Source: Neobacillus cucumis
Lineage (GTDB): Bacteria > Bacillota > Bacilli > Bacillales > Cytobacillaceae
Assembly (NCBI RefSeq): GCF_016908975.1
Contig: NZ_JAFBEX010000004.1
Span: 248,001 to 312,000, forward strand
Direction: 5' to 3'
DNA length: 64,000 nt
The translations under genes were made by a program, and so were the position numbers. Of this stretch, positions 9,907-20,241 are shown one piece after another. A model generated the notes under the pieces. The model was not told where the DNA came from. It saw only the letters and a list, made by a program, of their open reading frames with translations, and searched no databases. Every line of letters begins with the position of its first letter. Within the stretch, counting starts at the first letter, position 1.

Positions 9907-10628
9907 TTTACTCCCACCTCTTCTAATGCTTCCTTTAATGTAAAACGGTTTTCATAGAGGGCCTTTCCGACAATCGCACCGTTGATTCCTTTGTTTGCGA
10001 TTGCTTGTAGGTCGGCAAGACTGCTGACCCCGCCGGAAGCAATGACATTTTTCCCAGTGACTTCAGCTAGCTCCCAAACTGCGTCAATATTAGGACCTGC
10101 TAATGTACCGTCTGTTGCTATATCGGTAAAAATAAACGTTTCGGCGCCTGCATCGGCAAAGCGTTTCCCCAGGTCAATGGCTTTAACTGAAGAGGTATCA
10201 AGCCAGCCATGTGTTGCCACATAACCGTTTTTTGCATCAATACCCACCGCAATTTTTGCTCCATATTTTTGAATCATTTCGATGGCAAACTCGGGATTGG
10301 AAACGGCAATACTGCCAATAATCACGCGGTCAACGCCATTTTCAAGATAATGAAGTATATCCGCTTCGGAGCGGATTCCGCCGCCAATTTGTACTTTCGC
10401 GTTTAGGTTTTGTGCAGCTTCAATCACAAATCGGTCATTGACGCGCTTGCCATCTTTGGCACCATCAAGGTCGACCATATGAATCCATTCGGCTCCCGCT
10501 TTGGCAAAGCTTTTGGCCATTGCAAACGGGGAATCCCCGTAAATGGTTTCTTTATCGTAGTCCCCTTGAAGGAGACGGACACATTTTCCGCCCCGCATAT
10601 CGATTGCTGGGTAAATTGTTAAACTCAT
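9903..10628 (-). CDS. hisA: ProFAR isomerase HisA
   Basis: TIM-barrel enzyme opening the ribose of ProFAR to PRFAR. Catalytic Asp8 in [14 protein letters not shown] and a second Asp in [16 protein letters not shown] are visible, with phosphate-binding GGGIR and ASGGVSS loops. 241 residues, normal. Its ATG shares one base with the hisH stop (TAATG). Confidence 0.98.
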   Translation of the reverse strand: MSLTIYPAIDMRGGKCVRLLQGDYDKETIYGDSPFAMAKSFAKAGAEWIHMVDLDGAKDGKRVNDRFVIEAAQNLNAKVQIGGGIRSEADILHYLENGVDRVIIGSIAVSNPEFAIEMIQKYGAKIAVGIDAKNGYVATHGWLDTSSVKAIDLGKRFADAGAETFIFTDIATDGTLAGPNIDAVWELAEVTGKNVIASGGVSSLADLQAIANKGINGAIVGKALYENRFTLKEALEEVGVK

Positions 10629-11251
10629 TAAACCGTCTCCCTTTCCGCAGCCATTGTTAAAAAGTTATTTAAGAGGGCCATCCCAAGTTTGCTGCTTTTT
10701 TCAGGATGAAACTGCATGCCATAAATATTCTCTCTTCCTACTACTGCTGATACTTGTTCGTGGTAGTCAGCTTTTGCCAGAAGAGCGTCGTTGCCTTTTG
10801 CATCGACAAAATAGGAATGGACGAAATATACGTAATCTTCGTCTAGCTCTTTTAATAGCGGTGATTCCTGGACAAATTCTAGTCGATTCCAGCCCATATG
10901 TGGCACCTTGTAGGTTTCACCTTCTGCTGTTGTCCCTTTAAAACGCCGAACCTTCCCCGGCAGCAGTCCTAATCCCTTCGTCGGACCGTTTTCTTCGCTT
11001 TCTTCAAACAAAAGCTGCATGCCAAGGCAGATGCCAAGCAGCGGTTTGCCTGTTGCGGCAAATTCCTTTATCGTTTCTACCTGCAAGCGGTCCATTGCAT
11101 CACGAAAGGAACCTACCCCAGGAAGGATTAAAGCATCGGCACTTAGTAGTTTTTCTCGATCGGCTGAAATGAAATAGTCCGCCCCTAGCCGTTCAAGTGC
11201 TTTACTGACGCTAAAAAGGTTGCCCATTCCGTAATCCACGATTCCAATCAT
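10628..11251 (-). CDS. hisH: Imidazole glycerol phosphate synthase, glutaminase subunit HisH
   Basis: Class I glutamine amidotransferase feeding ammonia to HisF. The triad is visible: Cys in [14 protein letters not shown] (near residue 80), His and Glu in [10 protein letters not shown] (near 185-190). The N-terminal IVDYGMGNL motif is typical. 207 residues. Confidence 0.98.
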   Translation of the reverse strand: MIGIVDYGMGNLFSVSKALERLGADYFISADREKLLSADALILPGVGSFRDAMDRLQVETIKEFAATGKPLLGICLGMQLLFEESEENGPTKGLGLLPGKVRRFKGTTAEGETYKVPHMGWNRLEFVQESPLLKELDEDYVYFVHSYFVDAKGNDALLAKADYHEQVSAVVGRENIYGMQFHPEKSSKLGMALLNNFLTMAAERETV

Positions 11252-11293
11252 TTTATGTCACCTTCCTTTTTTAGCTATGTTGGTCTTGACGAA

Positions 11294-11881
11294 TTAAAGC
11301 ATCCCTTTGGTGGATGGCACGCCTTTGATGCGTGGATCAATGGTTGTTGCTTCGTCCAGTGCTCTTGCTAGTGCTTTAAATACGGCTTCAATTATATGGT
11401 GGGTGTTTTGGCCATAGTGGACAATGACATGAAGGTTCATTCGTGCCTCTAAGGCAAGTTTCCAAAGAAATTCATGAACGAGTTCGGTATCAAAGGTTCC
11501 CACCTTTTGGCTTGGGAATTCTGCACGCATTTCTAGGTGCGGGCGGTTGCTAAGGTCAACAACTACCTGTGCGAGTGCTTCATCCATTGGCACAAATGCG
11601 TTTCCGTAGCGCTTGATGCCTCGTTTGTCGCCTAAGGCTTCGCGAAGGGCCTGTCCTAAGCAGATTCCGATGTCTTCGGTTGTATGATGGTCGTCCACTT
11701 CGATGTCACCTTTGGCATCGACGGTTAAGTTGAATTGCCCGTGCTTTGTGAACAAGTCGAGCATGTGGGTCATGAACGGGACGCCAGTTTCGAGATTGGA
11801 CCGGCCTTCGCCGTCAATATTAAACGCTAGTTTAATTTGTGTTTCGCCTGTATATCGTTCAATACTTGCTGATCTTTCCAT
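11294..11881 (-). CDS. hisB: Imidazoleglycerol-phosphate dehydratase HisB
   Basis: Mn-dependent dehydratase forming imidazole acetol phosphate. Metal-binding motifs [10 protein letters not shown] (near residue 64) and the C-terminal [15 protein letters not shown] are seen. At 195 residues it is the single-function Gram-positive form. It lies 302 bases after hisD, an unusual gap for this operon, filled by a repeat array. The ribosome binding site GAAGGAG sits slightly far (about 11 bases) from the ATG. Confidence 0.97.
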   Translation of the reverse strand: MERSASIERYTGETQIKLAFNIDGEGRSNLETGVPFMTHMLDLFTKHGQFNLTVDAKGDIEVDDHHTTEDIGICLGQALREALGDKRGIKRYGNAFVPMDEALAQVVVDLSNRPHLEMRAEFPSQKVGTFDTELVHEFLWKLALEARMNLHVIVHYGQNTHHIIEAVFKALARALDEATTIDPRIKGVPSTKGML

Positions 11882-12013
11882 TAGTGAGGTGCTCCTTCTT
11901 TTTTATTTTATATTGGGTGGTGGGGACTATGAGGACAATTCCAACGGTTTGTGCAGAAGTTTTGCCTCTAAGAAATATTGTTGAGAACAAATTCATCCGT
12001 TTTACTGTGAATC

Positions 12014-12180
12014 TTGTCCTCAAGACCCCTTCTTGCGAACAGTTTCTTCGATTTTCGAGAGTATTTTGTCCCCAAGAACCTCTCTTAAGGACATTCTTTC
12101 ATTTTCAACATGATTCTTGTCCTCAAGACGCCTCTTTAAAGACATTCCCTCGTATTCCCCTCAAATCTGTCCTCAAACAC
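12014..12180. repeat. ~51-bp-period repeat array inside the his operon (TTGTCCTCAAGA family)
   Basis: The word TTGTCC/CTGTCC followed by CCAAGA or TCAAGA recurs at 12014, 12066, 12117 and 12167 (spacings 52, 51, 50), with GGACA or AGACA words between. Units are degenerate. It fills most of the gap between hisD and hisB, so it would be part of the his transcript. No gene or clear terminator in the gap. Confidence 0.75.
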
Positions 12181-12183
12181 CCA

Positions 12184-13458
12184 TTACTTATCGTTCTTCA
12201 ATCGAGTCTCAACCGCACGAGCGTGGGCTTCGAGGCCTTCCATCCTTGCAAAGCTAGCAATTTTTGCCCCGTTTTCTTTTAATGCTTTTTCACTATAAAC
12301 AATTACACTTGATTTCTTTTGAAAATCATCCACGTTCAGTGGACTAGAGAAACGAGCCGTTCCATTTGTCGGGAGAACATGATTCGGTCCGGCAAAATAA
12401 TCGCCTACCGGCTCTGAACTATAGCGCCCAACAAAAATCGCGCCAGCATGACGAATTTTCCCTAGCAGCTCCATCGCATTTTCCGTAATCACTTCCAGAT
12501 GCTCAGGTGCTAATTGATTCACGGTTTCAACTGCTTCATTTAAATCAGCTGTAATATATATCGCACCATAATCAGCGATCGACCGAGAGGCAATCTCCTT
12601 CCGTGGCAACACTGCCAATTGCTTTTCCACTTCCTCAGCAACAGCTTCAGCTAACGCAACCGACGGTGTCACAAGGACGCTGCAAGCACGCGGGTCGTGC
12701 TCAGCTTGGGATAACAAATCAGCGGCCACTTCATCTGCCCGTGCAGTATCATCTGCTAAAACCGCAATCTCACTTGGACCTGCAATCATATCAATATCAA
12801 CATCACCAAAAACCTCACGCTTAGCAAGGGCAACAAAGATATTTCCTGGACCGGTAATCTTATCAACCGGAGCAATCGATTCCGTTCCGTAGGCAAGTGC
12901 CGCAATCGCTTGGGCTCCGCCTACTTTATAAACCTCTTTGACACCTGCTTCCTTTGCAGCAACGAGCACAGCTGCCGGAAGCTTTCCTTGTTCATCAGGC
13001 GGTGATACCATAACAATCCGCTTGACGCCAGCCACCTGTGCCGGAATCACGTTCATTAAAACGGAGGATGGATAGGCTGCCGTTCCCCCTGGTACATACA
13101 CCCCAACGGAATCAAGCGGCGTTATTTTTTGACCCAGAATCGTGCCATTCTCTTCTGTTGTCATCCAAGATGGGCGGAGTTGTTTTTCATGAAAAGCTCT
13201 GATATTTTGCGCTGCTTCCCGGACAATCTCGATATATGGTTGATCCACTTCCGCATAGGCCGCTTCGATTTCACTTTCCGTAACGGAGAAAGAAGCTAAG
13301 GTTACACGGTCAAATTTTTCCGTAAATTCTCTTAACGCATTATCGCCGCGATGGCGAATTTCAGAAATAATGCCTTTTACAATCTCCTGCTGCTCGGAGG
13401 TCCCTGCTTCAATCGACCGTTTGATTGAAACCAGTTCATTTACTTTTAAAATTTTCAT
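12184..13458 (-). CDS. hisD: Histidinol dehydrogenase HisD
   Basis: Zn- and NAD-dependent enzyme of the last two steps of histidine synthesis. The 424-residue product has the signature [15 protein letters not shown] (near residue 250), the LSQAEHDP motif with zinc ligand His, and catalytic APEHLE (near 320) with its His. Ribosome binding site GGGGG upstream of ATG. Follows hisG by 15 bases. Confidence 0.98.
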   Translation of the reverse strand: MKILKVNELVSIKRSIEAGTSEQQEIVKGIISEIRHRGDNALREFTEKFDRVTLASFSVTESEIEAAYAEVDQPYIEIVREAAQNIRAFHEKQLRPSWMTTEENGTILGQKITPLDSVGVYVPGGTAAYPSSVLMNVIPAQVAGVKRIVMVSPPDEQGKLPAAVLVAAKEAGVKEVYKVGGAQAIAALAYGTESIAPVDKITGPGNIFVALAKREVFGDVDIDMIAGPSEIAVLADDTARADEVAADLLSQAEHDPRACSVLVTPSVALAEAVAEEVEKQLAVLPRKEIASRSIADYGAIYITADLNEAVETVNQLAPEHLEVITENAMELLGKIRHAGAIFVGRYSSEPVGDYFAGPNHVLPTNGTARFSSPLNVDDFQKKSSVIVYSEKALKENGAKIASFARMEGLEAHARAVETRLKNDK

Positions 13459-13473
13459 AATAGAATGCCCCCA

Positions 13474-14097
13474 TTACACTACTTCGCTAAGTCGTTTCAC
13501 CATTTCATCAATCTGTTGGTCCTTGAGGCGATAGCTGACAGGATTAACGACAAAACGGGATGTCACATCACCGATTCTTTCATACTCCACCAGTCCGTTT
13601 TCCTTTAAAGTTCGACCGGTCGAGACAATGTCCACAATCCGGTCAGAAAGCCCAATAATCGGGGCCAATTCAATCGAGCCGTTTAATTTAATAATTTCAA
13701 CCTGCTCGCCTTGTTCACGGAAGTAAGCCTCGGCCACATGTGGATATTTCGTTGCCACTCGAGGGGCTACGTCATTCATTTTTGTATTTGGAAGACCGGC
13801 CACTGCTAAATAGCAGTAACTGATTTTAAGGTCAAGAAGTTCATAGACATCGCGCTCTTCTTCTAACAAAACATCCTTCCCGGCAATTCCAACGTCCGCC
13901 ACCCCATGTTCCACATAGGTTGCGACATCCATCGGCTTGGCTAAAATAAACCGTAAGCCCTCTTCGGGAACATCAATAATTAGTTTTCGTGAATCATCAA
14001 ATTCCGGTGGCAGCTTGTATCCCGCTTTTCGGAGCAGCTCCACGGCTTCAATAAAAATCCGCCCTTTTGGCATCGCAATGGTTAATAAGTTACTCAT
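13474..14097 (-). CDS. hisG: ATP phosphoribosyltransferase, short form HisG
   Basis: Catalytic subunit of the first, feedback-controlled step of histidine synthesis. It is the short (about 207-residue) form that lacks the C-terminal regulatory domain and works with HisZ. Motifs: MPKGRIF near the start, GIAGKDV, and [14 protein letters not shown] phosphate-binding loop. The ATG at 14097 sits behind GGAGG with 8-base spacing; a TTG further up lacks a site. Overlaps the end of hisZ by 8 bases. Confidence 0.97.
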   Translation of the reverse strand: MSNLLTIAMPKGRIFIEAVELLRKAGYKLPPEFDDSRKLIIDVPEEGLRFILAKPMDVATYVEHGVADVGIAGKDVLLEEERDVYELLDLKISYCYLAVAGLPNTKMNDVAPRVATKYPHVAEAYFREQGEQVEIIKLNGSIELAPIIGLSDRIVDIVSTGRTLKENGLVEYERIGDVTSRFVVNPVSYRLKDQQIDEMVKRLSEVV

Positions 14098-15262
14098 TCT
14101 CGCGACCTCCAATTAAATAGGTTGTCTCGGCAAATCTTTTCGTAAAAGCATCAAGATTTCTCACACCGGTAATATCTTGGAGTACAGCTTTTTGTCCTTG
14201 CTCATGCATGCTTTCTGCCAGTTTGAAGGCTTCTTTGCGCCGTTCCTGACTGAAAAAGATGCAGTGAGTCGTATTTTCGATTTTGTCATCACTAAGTGCC
14301 TCCAAGAGCATATCGACCCGAACGGCAAAACCGGTGGCACTTGCTGTTTTTCCAAACTTCTCAATTAAGCTATAACGGCCGCCATTTCCGATCGGAAAGC
14401 CGACATTCCCAGCATATGCTTCAAATAAAATCCCCGAATAATAGCTCATATGGCTAACGATGGTAAAATCAAATTTCACGTATTTGTCAACGCCATAATC
14501 TTTGATAACATCCCACAATTCTTTTAATTCAAGAATCGCCTGTTTCCCTTTGTCATTTTCAATAATATCAAGAGCCTTTCCAATAACCTCTTCGCCGCCC
14601 CGTAATTCGAGAAGCTCTAAGAGACGTTTTTTATCAATCGATGACAGCTGAAGCGAGTTCACATGCTCGCGGTAGCCGACATAATTTTTTTCAAATAAGT
14701 ATTTTCGTAAGGCTGTCGCTCTGCCGTTGGTACCGAGAATTTGTACAAATAGTTCGTTGGCAAAACCAACATGTCCGATGGAGACTTGAAATTCAGGCAA
14801 TCCTGCTTTTTCTAAGGAAGCAATAAGCAGTGCAATGACTTCTCCGTCACAAGAAACGGTTTCTTCATTGAGGCATTCCACACCGATTTGCTCAAATTCT
14901 GCCGGACGGCCGCCTTCGCGCTGCTGTGCACGAAATACATTTGCGGAGTAGGCTAATCTGACAGGTAAGTCCTCATTCAAAAGCTTTGAAGCCGCTACGC
15001 GAGCAATCGGGGCGGTCATATCAGGCCGTAATACGACAGTATGTCCTTCTTTGTCGAGCAGTTTAAATAACTGCTGGTCTGCGATCGCCGAGGCTGCGCC
15101 AACGGTTTCGTAATATTCAAGTGTTGGGGTTTCAATGAATTGATAGCCCCACAGTTTCATCGTATTTGCCATAGAGGTGCGAACACGGTGCTTTTTTTCG
15201 TATAGTTCGGGCAATGTGTCCCGCATTCCCAACGGCTTTTCAAACATAAACAACCGACTCAT
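14090..15262 (-). CDS. hisZ: ATP phosphoribosyltransferase regulatory subunit HisZ
   Basis: Histidyl-tRNA-synthetase-like paralogue that forms the hetero-octamer with short HisG and confers histidine inhibition. The synthetase-like motifs are [29 protein letters not shown] and [13 protein letters not shown]. It lacks the C-terminal anticodon-binding domain, as expected. About 390 residues. The ATG at 15262 lies behind AAAGGA; the ATG nine bases upstream is too close to it. First gene of the operon. Confidence 0.96.
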   Translation of the reverse strand: MSRLFMFEKPLGMRDTLPELYEKKHRVRTSMANTMKLWGYQFIETPTLEYYETVGAASAIADQQLFKLLDKEGHTVVLRPDMTAPIARVAASKLLNEDLPVRLAYSANVFRAQQREGGRPAEFEQIGVECLNEETVSCDGEVIALLIASLEKAGLPEFQVSIGHVGFANELFVQILGTNGRATALRKYLFEKNYVGYREHVNSLQLSSIDKKRLLELLELRGGEEVIGKALDIIENDKGKQAILELKELWDVIKDYGVDKYVKFDFTIVSHMSYYSGILFEAYAGNVGFPIGNGGRYSLIEKFGKTASATGFAVRVDMLLEALSDDKIENTTHCIFFSQERRKEAFKLAESMHEQGQKAVLQDITGVRNLDAFTKRFAETTYLIGGRENE

Positions 15263-15329
15263 TCTGCTCATCCTTTTTCTTCTGATTTGCGATTTTTTCC
15301 AAAAATCCTTTAGTCTGCTAACGTGATAA

Positions 15330-15366
15330 TAAACTAAAGTTTACCTGTTTGTATTCAAACCGTCAA
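15330..15366 (-). promoter_or_regulatory. his operon promoter with overlapping palindrome
   Basis: On the minus strand TTGACG (15366-15361) and TAAACT (15343-15338) are 17 bases apart. An inverted repeat TAAACT-N2-AGTTTA (15330-15343) overlaps the -10 box, suggesting repressor binding there. Confidence 0.75.
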
Positions 15367-15393
15367 CCAAAAACTATTGTGTTTCTATCTATT

Positions 15394-15407
15394 TTAAACT
15401 AGTTTAA
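15394..15407. promoter_or_regulatory. Palindrome TTAAACTAGTTTAA upstream of the his promoter
   Basis: Perfect 14-base palindrome 28 bases upstream of the -35 box, built from the same TAAACT/AGTTTA half-sites as the one on the -10 box. Its CTAGTT centre resembles TrpR-family operators. Confidence 0.5.
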
Positions 15408-15473
15408 CATGCTGTACGCAGAAATTTCGCGAATTTTCACGAGATTCAGCAGAATTTGTCATACTTATTGCAA

Positions 15474-15510
15474 AAAAATAGTCCGGTCAAATAATGACCA
15501 GACTATTTTT
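15474..15510 (-). terminator. Terminator of hprK-lgt-ppaX-yvoF operon
   Basis: Long stem AAAAATAGTC-GGTCA / TGACC-GACTATTTTT with AT loop, overlapping the last codons of the acetyltransferase; T-rich on both strands. Confidence 0.85.
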
Positions 15511-16045
15511 CCTTTTTATATATGGGGTCTTCTGCCCAGCGTTTCTCTAGTTCTTCTTTACTATAAATGACCCTCATCGGGTTTCCTCCGACAAAATAGC
15601 CAGGCGGAACATCCTTATGTACTAGAGTGCCAGCCGAGACGATGGCACCATCGCCGATTGACACACCCGGAAGGATGGTGGAATTGGCCCCAATCATCAC
15701 TTCACTGCCTATGTTGACCGGACCGAGCCTGTATTCTCTGATTAAATACTCATGGGCGAGAATGGTCGTATTGTAGCCAATCACCGTGTTACGCCCGACA
15801 CTGATTTTTTCCGGAAACATGACATCCAGCATCACCATTAAAGCAAAGGATGTCTGCTCCCCGACCTTAACTCGAAGGAATGTCCGATAGAGCCAATTCT
15901 TTAACCCCAAAAAAGGGGAATAGCGGGCTAATTGAATGACGATAAAGTTTTTGACAACCTTCCAAAATGGCACTGTTTTGTAAACATGCCACAATGAGTT
16001 CGCACCCAGAACAGGATGGCGGGTCGTATGTCTCATCCTTCTCAC
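15503..16045 (-). CDS. yvoF: Left-handed beta-helix (hexapeptide) acyltransferase, YvoF-like
   Basis: 180-residue putative O-acetyltransferase. Hexapeptide repeats are visible in the second half (INIGSEVMIGANSTILPGVSIG, DGAIVSAGTLVHKDV), ending with the usual GNPMRVI. The N-terminal 60 residues are basic with one hydrophobic segment. The start overlaps the ppaX stop by four bases. The substrate is not known. Last gene of the hprK operon, as yvoF in B. subtilis. Confidence 0.9.
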   Translation of the reverse strand: MRRMRHTTRHPVLGANSLWHVYKTVPFWKVVKNFIVIQLARYSPFLGLKNWLYRTFLRVKVGEQTSFALMVMLDVMFPEKISVGRNTVIGYNTTILAHEYLIREYRLGPVNIGSEVMIGANSTILPGVSIGDGAIVSAGTLVHKDVPPGYFVGGNPMRVIYSKEELEKRWAEDPIYKKEK

Positions 16046-16692
16046 TCTCCGAGAATGGTTAATAAGTCAGTCATGTCCTCCAATATATAATCGGGTTCAT
16101 AACTCGCGATATAGTCGCGCCCTTTAATCGACCAAGCTACACCAGCCGTTTGTGTACCGGCATTTTTTCCTGCTAAAATATCATGGAAATTGTCGCCGAC
16201 CATCATCGTTTCCGACGGAGTGGAATCCAGCTGCTCAAGCGCCTTAAAAATTGGCTCAGGATCAGGTTTTGTCTTCGCCACATGCTCATAGGCAACAATC
16301 ACTTCAAAGAAGCGCTCTAAGTTCATCAACCGTAAACCTTTTAGGGTAACGTCAAGTCGCTTCGTCGTGACAACGGCTAGCTTAAGCCCGCGTTCCTTCA
16401 ACGTCTGAATCGTTTCGGTTACCCCGACAAATTCTTTCACTAACTCATCATGTTTCGAAAGATTATAGTCACGGTATGCCGCGACCATTTCCTCGACACG
16501 GTCGGGGTCCGGGGTCATACCCCCAAACACTTCGTGAAGGGTAGGTCCAAGGAACGGCAGTACATCTTCACGTGTATACTTGCTTGGAAAGTATTTTTCC
16601 AAGGTATTTAAGTAAGTGGAAATAATTAATTCATTCGTATCAATTAATGTCCCATCTAAATCAAAAAGTACAGTCGTAATTTTGTTGGTCAT
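16042..16692 (-). CDS. ppaX: Pyrophosphatase PpaX
   Basis: HAD-family phosphatase that hydrolyses pyrophosphate released by HprK-mediated dephosphorylation of P-Ser-HPr/Crh. The nucleophile motif FDLDGTLIDTNE, the VTTK motif and the MVGDNFHDILAGKNAG motif are seen. I take the ATG at 16692, behind AAAGGA, giving 216 residues, the length of B. subtilis PpaX; the frame stays open further upstream without a good site. Confidence 0.95.
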   Translation of the reverse strand: MTNKITTVLFDLDGTLIDTNELIISTYLNTLEKYFPSKYTREDVLPFLGPTLHEVFGGMTPDPDRVEEMVAAYRDYNLSKHDELVKEFVGVTETIQTLKERGLKLAVVTTKRLDVTLKGLRLMNLERFFEVIVAYEHVAKTKPDPEPIFKALEQLDSTPSETMMVGDNFHDILAGKNAGTQTAGVAWSIKGRDYIASYEPDYILEDMTDLLTILGE

Positions 16693-16728
16693 CGGTGCAT
16701 TCCTTTCTATCATAGAGCTCTTCACCTA

Positions 16729-17544
16729 TTAATTCGTTTGATCTAAATAATGAGCTTCAGTACGATTTTTTGTGCGGCGGTAAATCAGAATGGCTAATGC
16801 GACCACAATCAATGCGACGGAAATCGTTTGTGCCATTCGAAGACTTCCTAGCATTAAGCTGTCGGTTCGCAGGCCTTCAACAAAAAAGCGGCCAATCGAA
16901 TACCAAATCACATAAGTTAAAAATAGCTCTCCGCGACGGAAATTAACGCGGCGAAGCGAGATTAACAATAAAAAACCAGCAAAATCCCAAACCGATTCAT
17001 ATAAAAAGGTTGGGTGATAATAAGCACCATTAATATACATTTGGTTGATAATAAAATTCGGTAAATGCAAGTTCTCTAAAAATGCCCTTGTTACTTCCCC
17101 GCCATGGGCTTCTTGGTTCATAAAATTGCCCCATCGACCAATCGCTTGTCCTAAAATGAGACTTGGTGCGGCAATATCGACTATTTTCCAAAAAGAAATC
17201 CCTCTTTTTTTCGCAAAAACGATGGTCGTAATGACCGAACCGATTAACGCACCATGGATGGCAATCCCGCCATTCCAAATTTTCGGGATGTCTGCCGGGT
17301 GGGAGGCATAATAACCCCATTCAAAAATAACATAATAAATTCGGGCTGAAATAATTGCGATGGGAATCGCCCAAAGCATTAAATCAGCAAAGGTATCCTT
17401 CGGCAATCCTCTTCGGTTGGCTTCCCGTATGGCCAGATACAGGGCAAGGGCCAAACCAGATCCGATTATAATTCCGTACCAATGCACCTGGATTGGCCCG
17501 AGTGTGAAGGCGATCGGGTTAAGCGGTTGGATGGCTTCATTCAT
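16729..17544 (-). CDS. lgt: Prolipoprotein diacylglyceryl transferase Lgt
   Basis: Integral membrane enzyme that transfers diacylglycerol to the lipobox cysteine of prolipoproteins. The 271-residue product has about seven membrane segments and the family signature [13 protein letters not shown] near residue 140, with HPTFLYES further on. 17 bases after hprK. Confidence 0.97.
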   Translation of the reverse strand: MNEAIQPLNPIAFTLGPIQVHWYGIIIGSGLALALYLAIREANRRGLPKDTFADLMLWAIPIAIISARIYYVIFEWGYYASHPADIPKIWNGGIAIHGALIGSVITTIVFAKKRGISFWKIVDIAAPSLILGQAIGRWGNFMNQEAHGGEVTRAFLENLHLPNFIINQMYINGAYYHPTFLYESVWDFAGFLLLISLRRVNFRRGELFLTYVIWYSIGRFFVEGLRTDSLMLGSLRMAQTISVALIVVALAILIYRRTKNRTEAHYLDQTN

Positions 17545-17561
17545 TTCTTCATTCTCTCCCC

Positions 17562-18491
17562 TTACTCGTGGTCTCCCTCTTCAATAACATCTGCAAGACG
17601 ATCGGTAAATTGCTGTGCTGCATTTACCCCCATTCGTTTTAAGCGGAAATTCATTGCGGCCACTTCAATGATAACAGCGAGGTTACGTCCTGGGCGAACT
17701 GGAACTGTCATTTTTGGAATCTCGGTATCGATAATCTTCATCTTTTCTTCATCCAAACCAAGGCGGTCATATTGCTTTTTCGCATCCCAAATTTCTAGAT
17801 TCATGACAAGTGTGATTCGTTTATTACTGCGGACTGCTCCTGCCCCAAACAAAGTCATGACATTGATAATCCCTAAACCACGAATCTCTAATAGATGTTC
17901 AATTAAATCTGGTGAGGTTCCCACTAGTGTGTCTTGGTCTTCCTGACGGATTTCCACGCAATCATCGGCAACCAGTCGGTGCCCCCGCTTGACAAGTTCA
18001 AGTGCGGTTTCACTTTTACCAACACCGCTTTTACCCGTAATCAATACGCCAATACCATAGATATCGACCAAAACACCATGAACGGCCGTAGTTGGAGCAA
18101 GCTTACTTTCTAAAAAGTTCGTAAGACGGCTCGAGAAACGGGTTGTAACCATATTGGTTTTTAAAACCGGAACAGACTCTCGTTCCGATGCTTCAATTAA
18201 TTCTTCTGGCACATCAATTCCTCTTGTCACAATGATCGCCGGAGTGATGTCTGTACAGAGCTGTTCCATGCGAGAAATGCGTTCATGCGGCGGAAGTTCT
18301 CTAAAGAAGAATAATTCTGTTTTTCCTAACAGTTGGACCCGTTCTGCCGGATAAAACTCAAAATAGCCGGCCATTTCTATCCCCGGGCGGGAAATATCAC
18401 TCATCGTAATCGGGCGGTTTATACCTTCTTCACCGCTGATTAATTCTAGCTGAAATTTTTCTAAGATATCTTTCGTACGTACTTTTGGCAA
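17562..18491 (-). CDS. hprK: HPr(Ser) kinase/phosphorylase HprK
   Basis: Bifunctional sensor enzyme that phosphorylates HPr and Crh on Ser46 under glycolytic conditions and dephosphorylates them otherwise. Walker A GKSGVGKS is at residues 153-160; the C-terminal family signature [10 protein letters not shown] lies near 205. 309 residues, normal. Heads the hprK-lgt-ppaX-yvoF operon. Its substrate Crh is encoded in the same window. Confidence 0.98.
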   Translation of the reverse strand: MPKVRTKDILEKFQLELISGEEGINRPITMSDISRPGIEMAGYFEFYPAERVQLLGKTELFFFRELPPHERISRMEQLCTDITPAIIVTRGIDVPEELIEASERESVPVLKTNMVTTRFSSRLTNFLESKLAPTTAVHGVLVDIYGIGVLITGKSGVGKSETALELVKRGHRLVADDCVEIRQEDQDTLVGTSPDLIEHLLEIRGLGIINVMTLFGAGAVRSNKRITLVMNLEIWDAKKQYDRLGLDEEKMKIIDTEIPKMTVPVRPGRNLAVIIEVAAMNFRLKRMGVNAAQQFTDRLADVIEEGDHE

Positions 18492-18526
18492 AGAGTTTTC
18501 CTCCTTAGGCGGCTGTTTTTTTTATA

Positions 18527-18587
18527 GGCTGTGTTAAAGGTCAATAAGCGACTTGGAGCGGAAATCAACATCCAAGATTAACACAGC
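18527..18587. repeat. Short MITE-like element with GGCTGTGTTAA / TTAACACAGC ends
   Basis: 61-base copy with the same type of ends as the 5384 element but only a single AGCGGAA in the middle, i.e. a collapsed form. Upstream of hprK, non-coding. Confidence 0.55.
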
Positions 18588-18675
18588 TTTTTTATAAATT
18601 AGAATTAAAAGAATTCATACCTCCTATTTTAGCATTTTTTGATAAAGAACCAAATGGATTGTTTGAAAAAGTCAA

Positions 18676-18712
18676 AAAGGTGCACTCCTAAGGGATAAGG
18701 AGTACACCTATT
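18676..18712 (-). terminator. Terminator of the yvl operon
   Basis: Stem AGGTGTACTCCT / AGGAGTGCACCT (one wobble) with TTTTT on the minus strand, just after the YvlD stop. Confidence 0.88.
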
Positions 18713-18716
18713 TCGA

Positions 18717-19082
18717 TTATTTCTTCGCCTTTCGAGATGGTTCGAACAGTGCCTTTTGAATGATGATGTTTACGAACGACATCATGACCGCAAAAAATAT
18801 GGCCATCCCAAAGCCGTTAATTTCTAAGGCATCCCCCATCAAGTAATCCGTCAGTTCAAGGGTGATGGCATTGATCACAAATAAGAATAGCCCCATCGTT
18901 AATACGGTCGCCGGTAAGGTAAGTAATATCAATAGTGGACGTACAAGCATATTTAAAATGGATAACATGACGCTCGCCTCTAGTGCAGCCACAAATCCTG
19001 TTAGCTGAAAGCTTTCATGAAAATAACCAGCAAGAGCCATAAATAATACCGCATTTATCAAACAACTTAACAGCCATCTCAT
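18717..19082 (-). CDS. yvlD: YvlD-like four-TM membrane protein (phage holin family)
   Basis: 121-residue protein with four hydrophobic segments (about 5-22, 27-50, 58-80, 90-112) and a basic C-terminus (RKAKK). It matches the mycobacterial 4TMS holin-like family to which B. subtilis YvlD belongs. Found 12 bases after yvlB. Exact function unknown; the yvl operon is linked with envelope stress in Bacillus. Confidence 0.85.
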   Translation of the reverse strand: MRWLLSCLINAVLFMALAGYFHESFQLTGFVAALEASVMLSILNMLVRPLLILLTLPATVLTMGLFLFVINAITLELTDYLMGDALEINGFGMAIFFAVMMSFVNIIIQKALFEPSRKAKK

Positions 19083-19094
19083 TGATTAGGTCTC

Positions 19095-20204
19095 CTACTT
19101 TTCATCTGATTGGTGGATGGTGATGGTGCCTGTTTTGGATTCTGCAAAAAGGTTGACGAGCTGTTCAGGGTGTTGAATGGATTGGAAACGGAGTGATTTA
19201 TGGATCATTTCACTCTTCTCTTCCAGTATCTGAATGCCGACAAGGTTGACATGAAAGCCGCCAAGATTGGATTTCAAATGACCATTTACCGGCAGTCCTT
19301 CAGGGATATATAGGTCAATGCCGCCAACAGCCGTTTTGGCTTGAATCCATTCCGCCTGGCTTCCATGCAGGTTTACACTGATATTGCCGTTAAATGACTC
19401 CATTTGAAGATTTTTGAATTCTCCATCAAGCTGGATGCCCCCATTAATCGCTTCTGCTTCTACCTTTTCAAACTGACTTTTCTTCAGCTTTATTTTTCCG
19501 TTCGCTGTTTCTATTTCCGTATTTTTTCCGGTGAAATTTTCGAGAGCAATTTTTCCATTGGCGGTTTTCACGCGCAGTTCGTCTATATTCATTTGTTCCC
19601 CAGAAATGGGTCCATTAAACAGTCGAATTCGAACCCGATTATAAAGAGATTTTGGCACATAAACTACAGCTTCCACCTTCATCCATTTTTGCTGGGTGAT
19701 AAAGCTTAGTTTCTGGTTCTCCACAGCAAAGGTGACATCTCGTAAAAAGTTTTGCCGGGCTTGGTCCTGGGTGTCAACCCGGTGGACCTTTGCCTGACAC
19801 TCGACCCGGACATCCTTTTGATCCCAGCCGATGAGTTTGACCGCTCCATTCGCAACATCAATGTCGATGTCTTGTAGGTCGACATCCGCTTGGTGAAAGA
19901 TATGTGAGATTTCAACGGATTGGCCAATGTTAAAATCTAAGTCTAGATCTTTAATTTTTTTGAGGGCTAAATCCACAAATTCAAATAGTTTATCCTTGGC
20001 AGATTGGTATTTTGCTTGAAATGGTTCTTCTTTTTTGGCTTCTTCAAAATGGACGGCGGTTGAGAGCTCATTCACGATTTGTGCTTGTTTTTGTTCCATG
20101 GTTTGCTGTGCTTTATCTAGTTCTTCGAGCAGTGCTAAGGCTTCGTCGGCCTTCAGTTTTCCTTCTTCGACCATTTGTAATATTCGTTTTTTTTCCTCTT
20201 TCAT
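19095..20204 (-). CDS. yvlB: YvlB-like DUF4097 adhesin-type beta-repeat protein
   Basis: About 369 residues. The N-terminus (EEKKRILQMVEEGKLKADEAL) is the short helical domain common in such proteins. The C-terminal 230 residues are repetitive beta strands (ETANGKIKL, EAINGGIQL, ESFNGNISV, KTAVGGIDLYI) typical of DUF4097. No signal peptide or membrane segment. Start ATG at 20204 behind GAGGTGG. B. subtilis order yvlA-B-C-D is kept except that no yvlC (PspC-like) gene is present. Confidence 0.88.
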   Translation of the reverse strand: MKEEKKRILQMVEEGKLKADEALALLEELDKAQQTMEQKQAQIVNELSTAVHFEEAKKEEPFQAKYQSAKDKLFEFVDLALKKIKDLDLDFNIGQSVEISHIFHQADVDLQDIDIDVANGAVKLIGWDQKDVRVECQAKVHRVDTQDQARQNFLRDVTFAVENQKLSFITQQKWMKVEAVVYVPKSLYNRVRIRLFNGPISGEQMNIDELRVKTANGKIALENFTGKNTEIETANGKIKLKKSQFEKVEAEAINGGIQLDGEFKNLQMESFNGNISVNLHGSQAEWIQAKTAVGGIDLYIPEGLPVNGHLKSNLGGFHVNLVGIQILEEKSEMIHKSLRFQSIQHPEQLVNLFAESKTGTITIHQSDEK

Positions 20205-20241
20205 GTTTTCCACCTCAATTGAAATGATTGGGTATTTTCGT

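Noticed and set aside
11839..12282. Plus-strand open frame of 147 codons between hisB and hisD
   Set aside because: It runs through the degenerate repeat array and into hisD antisense; no ribosome binding site.
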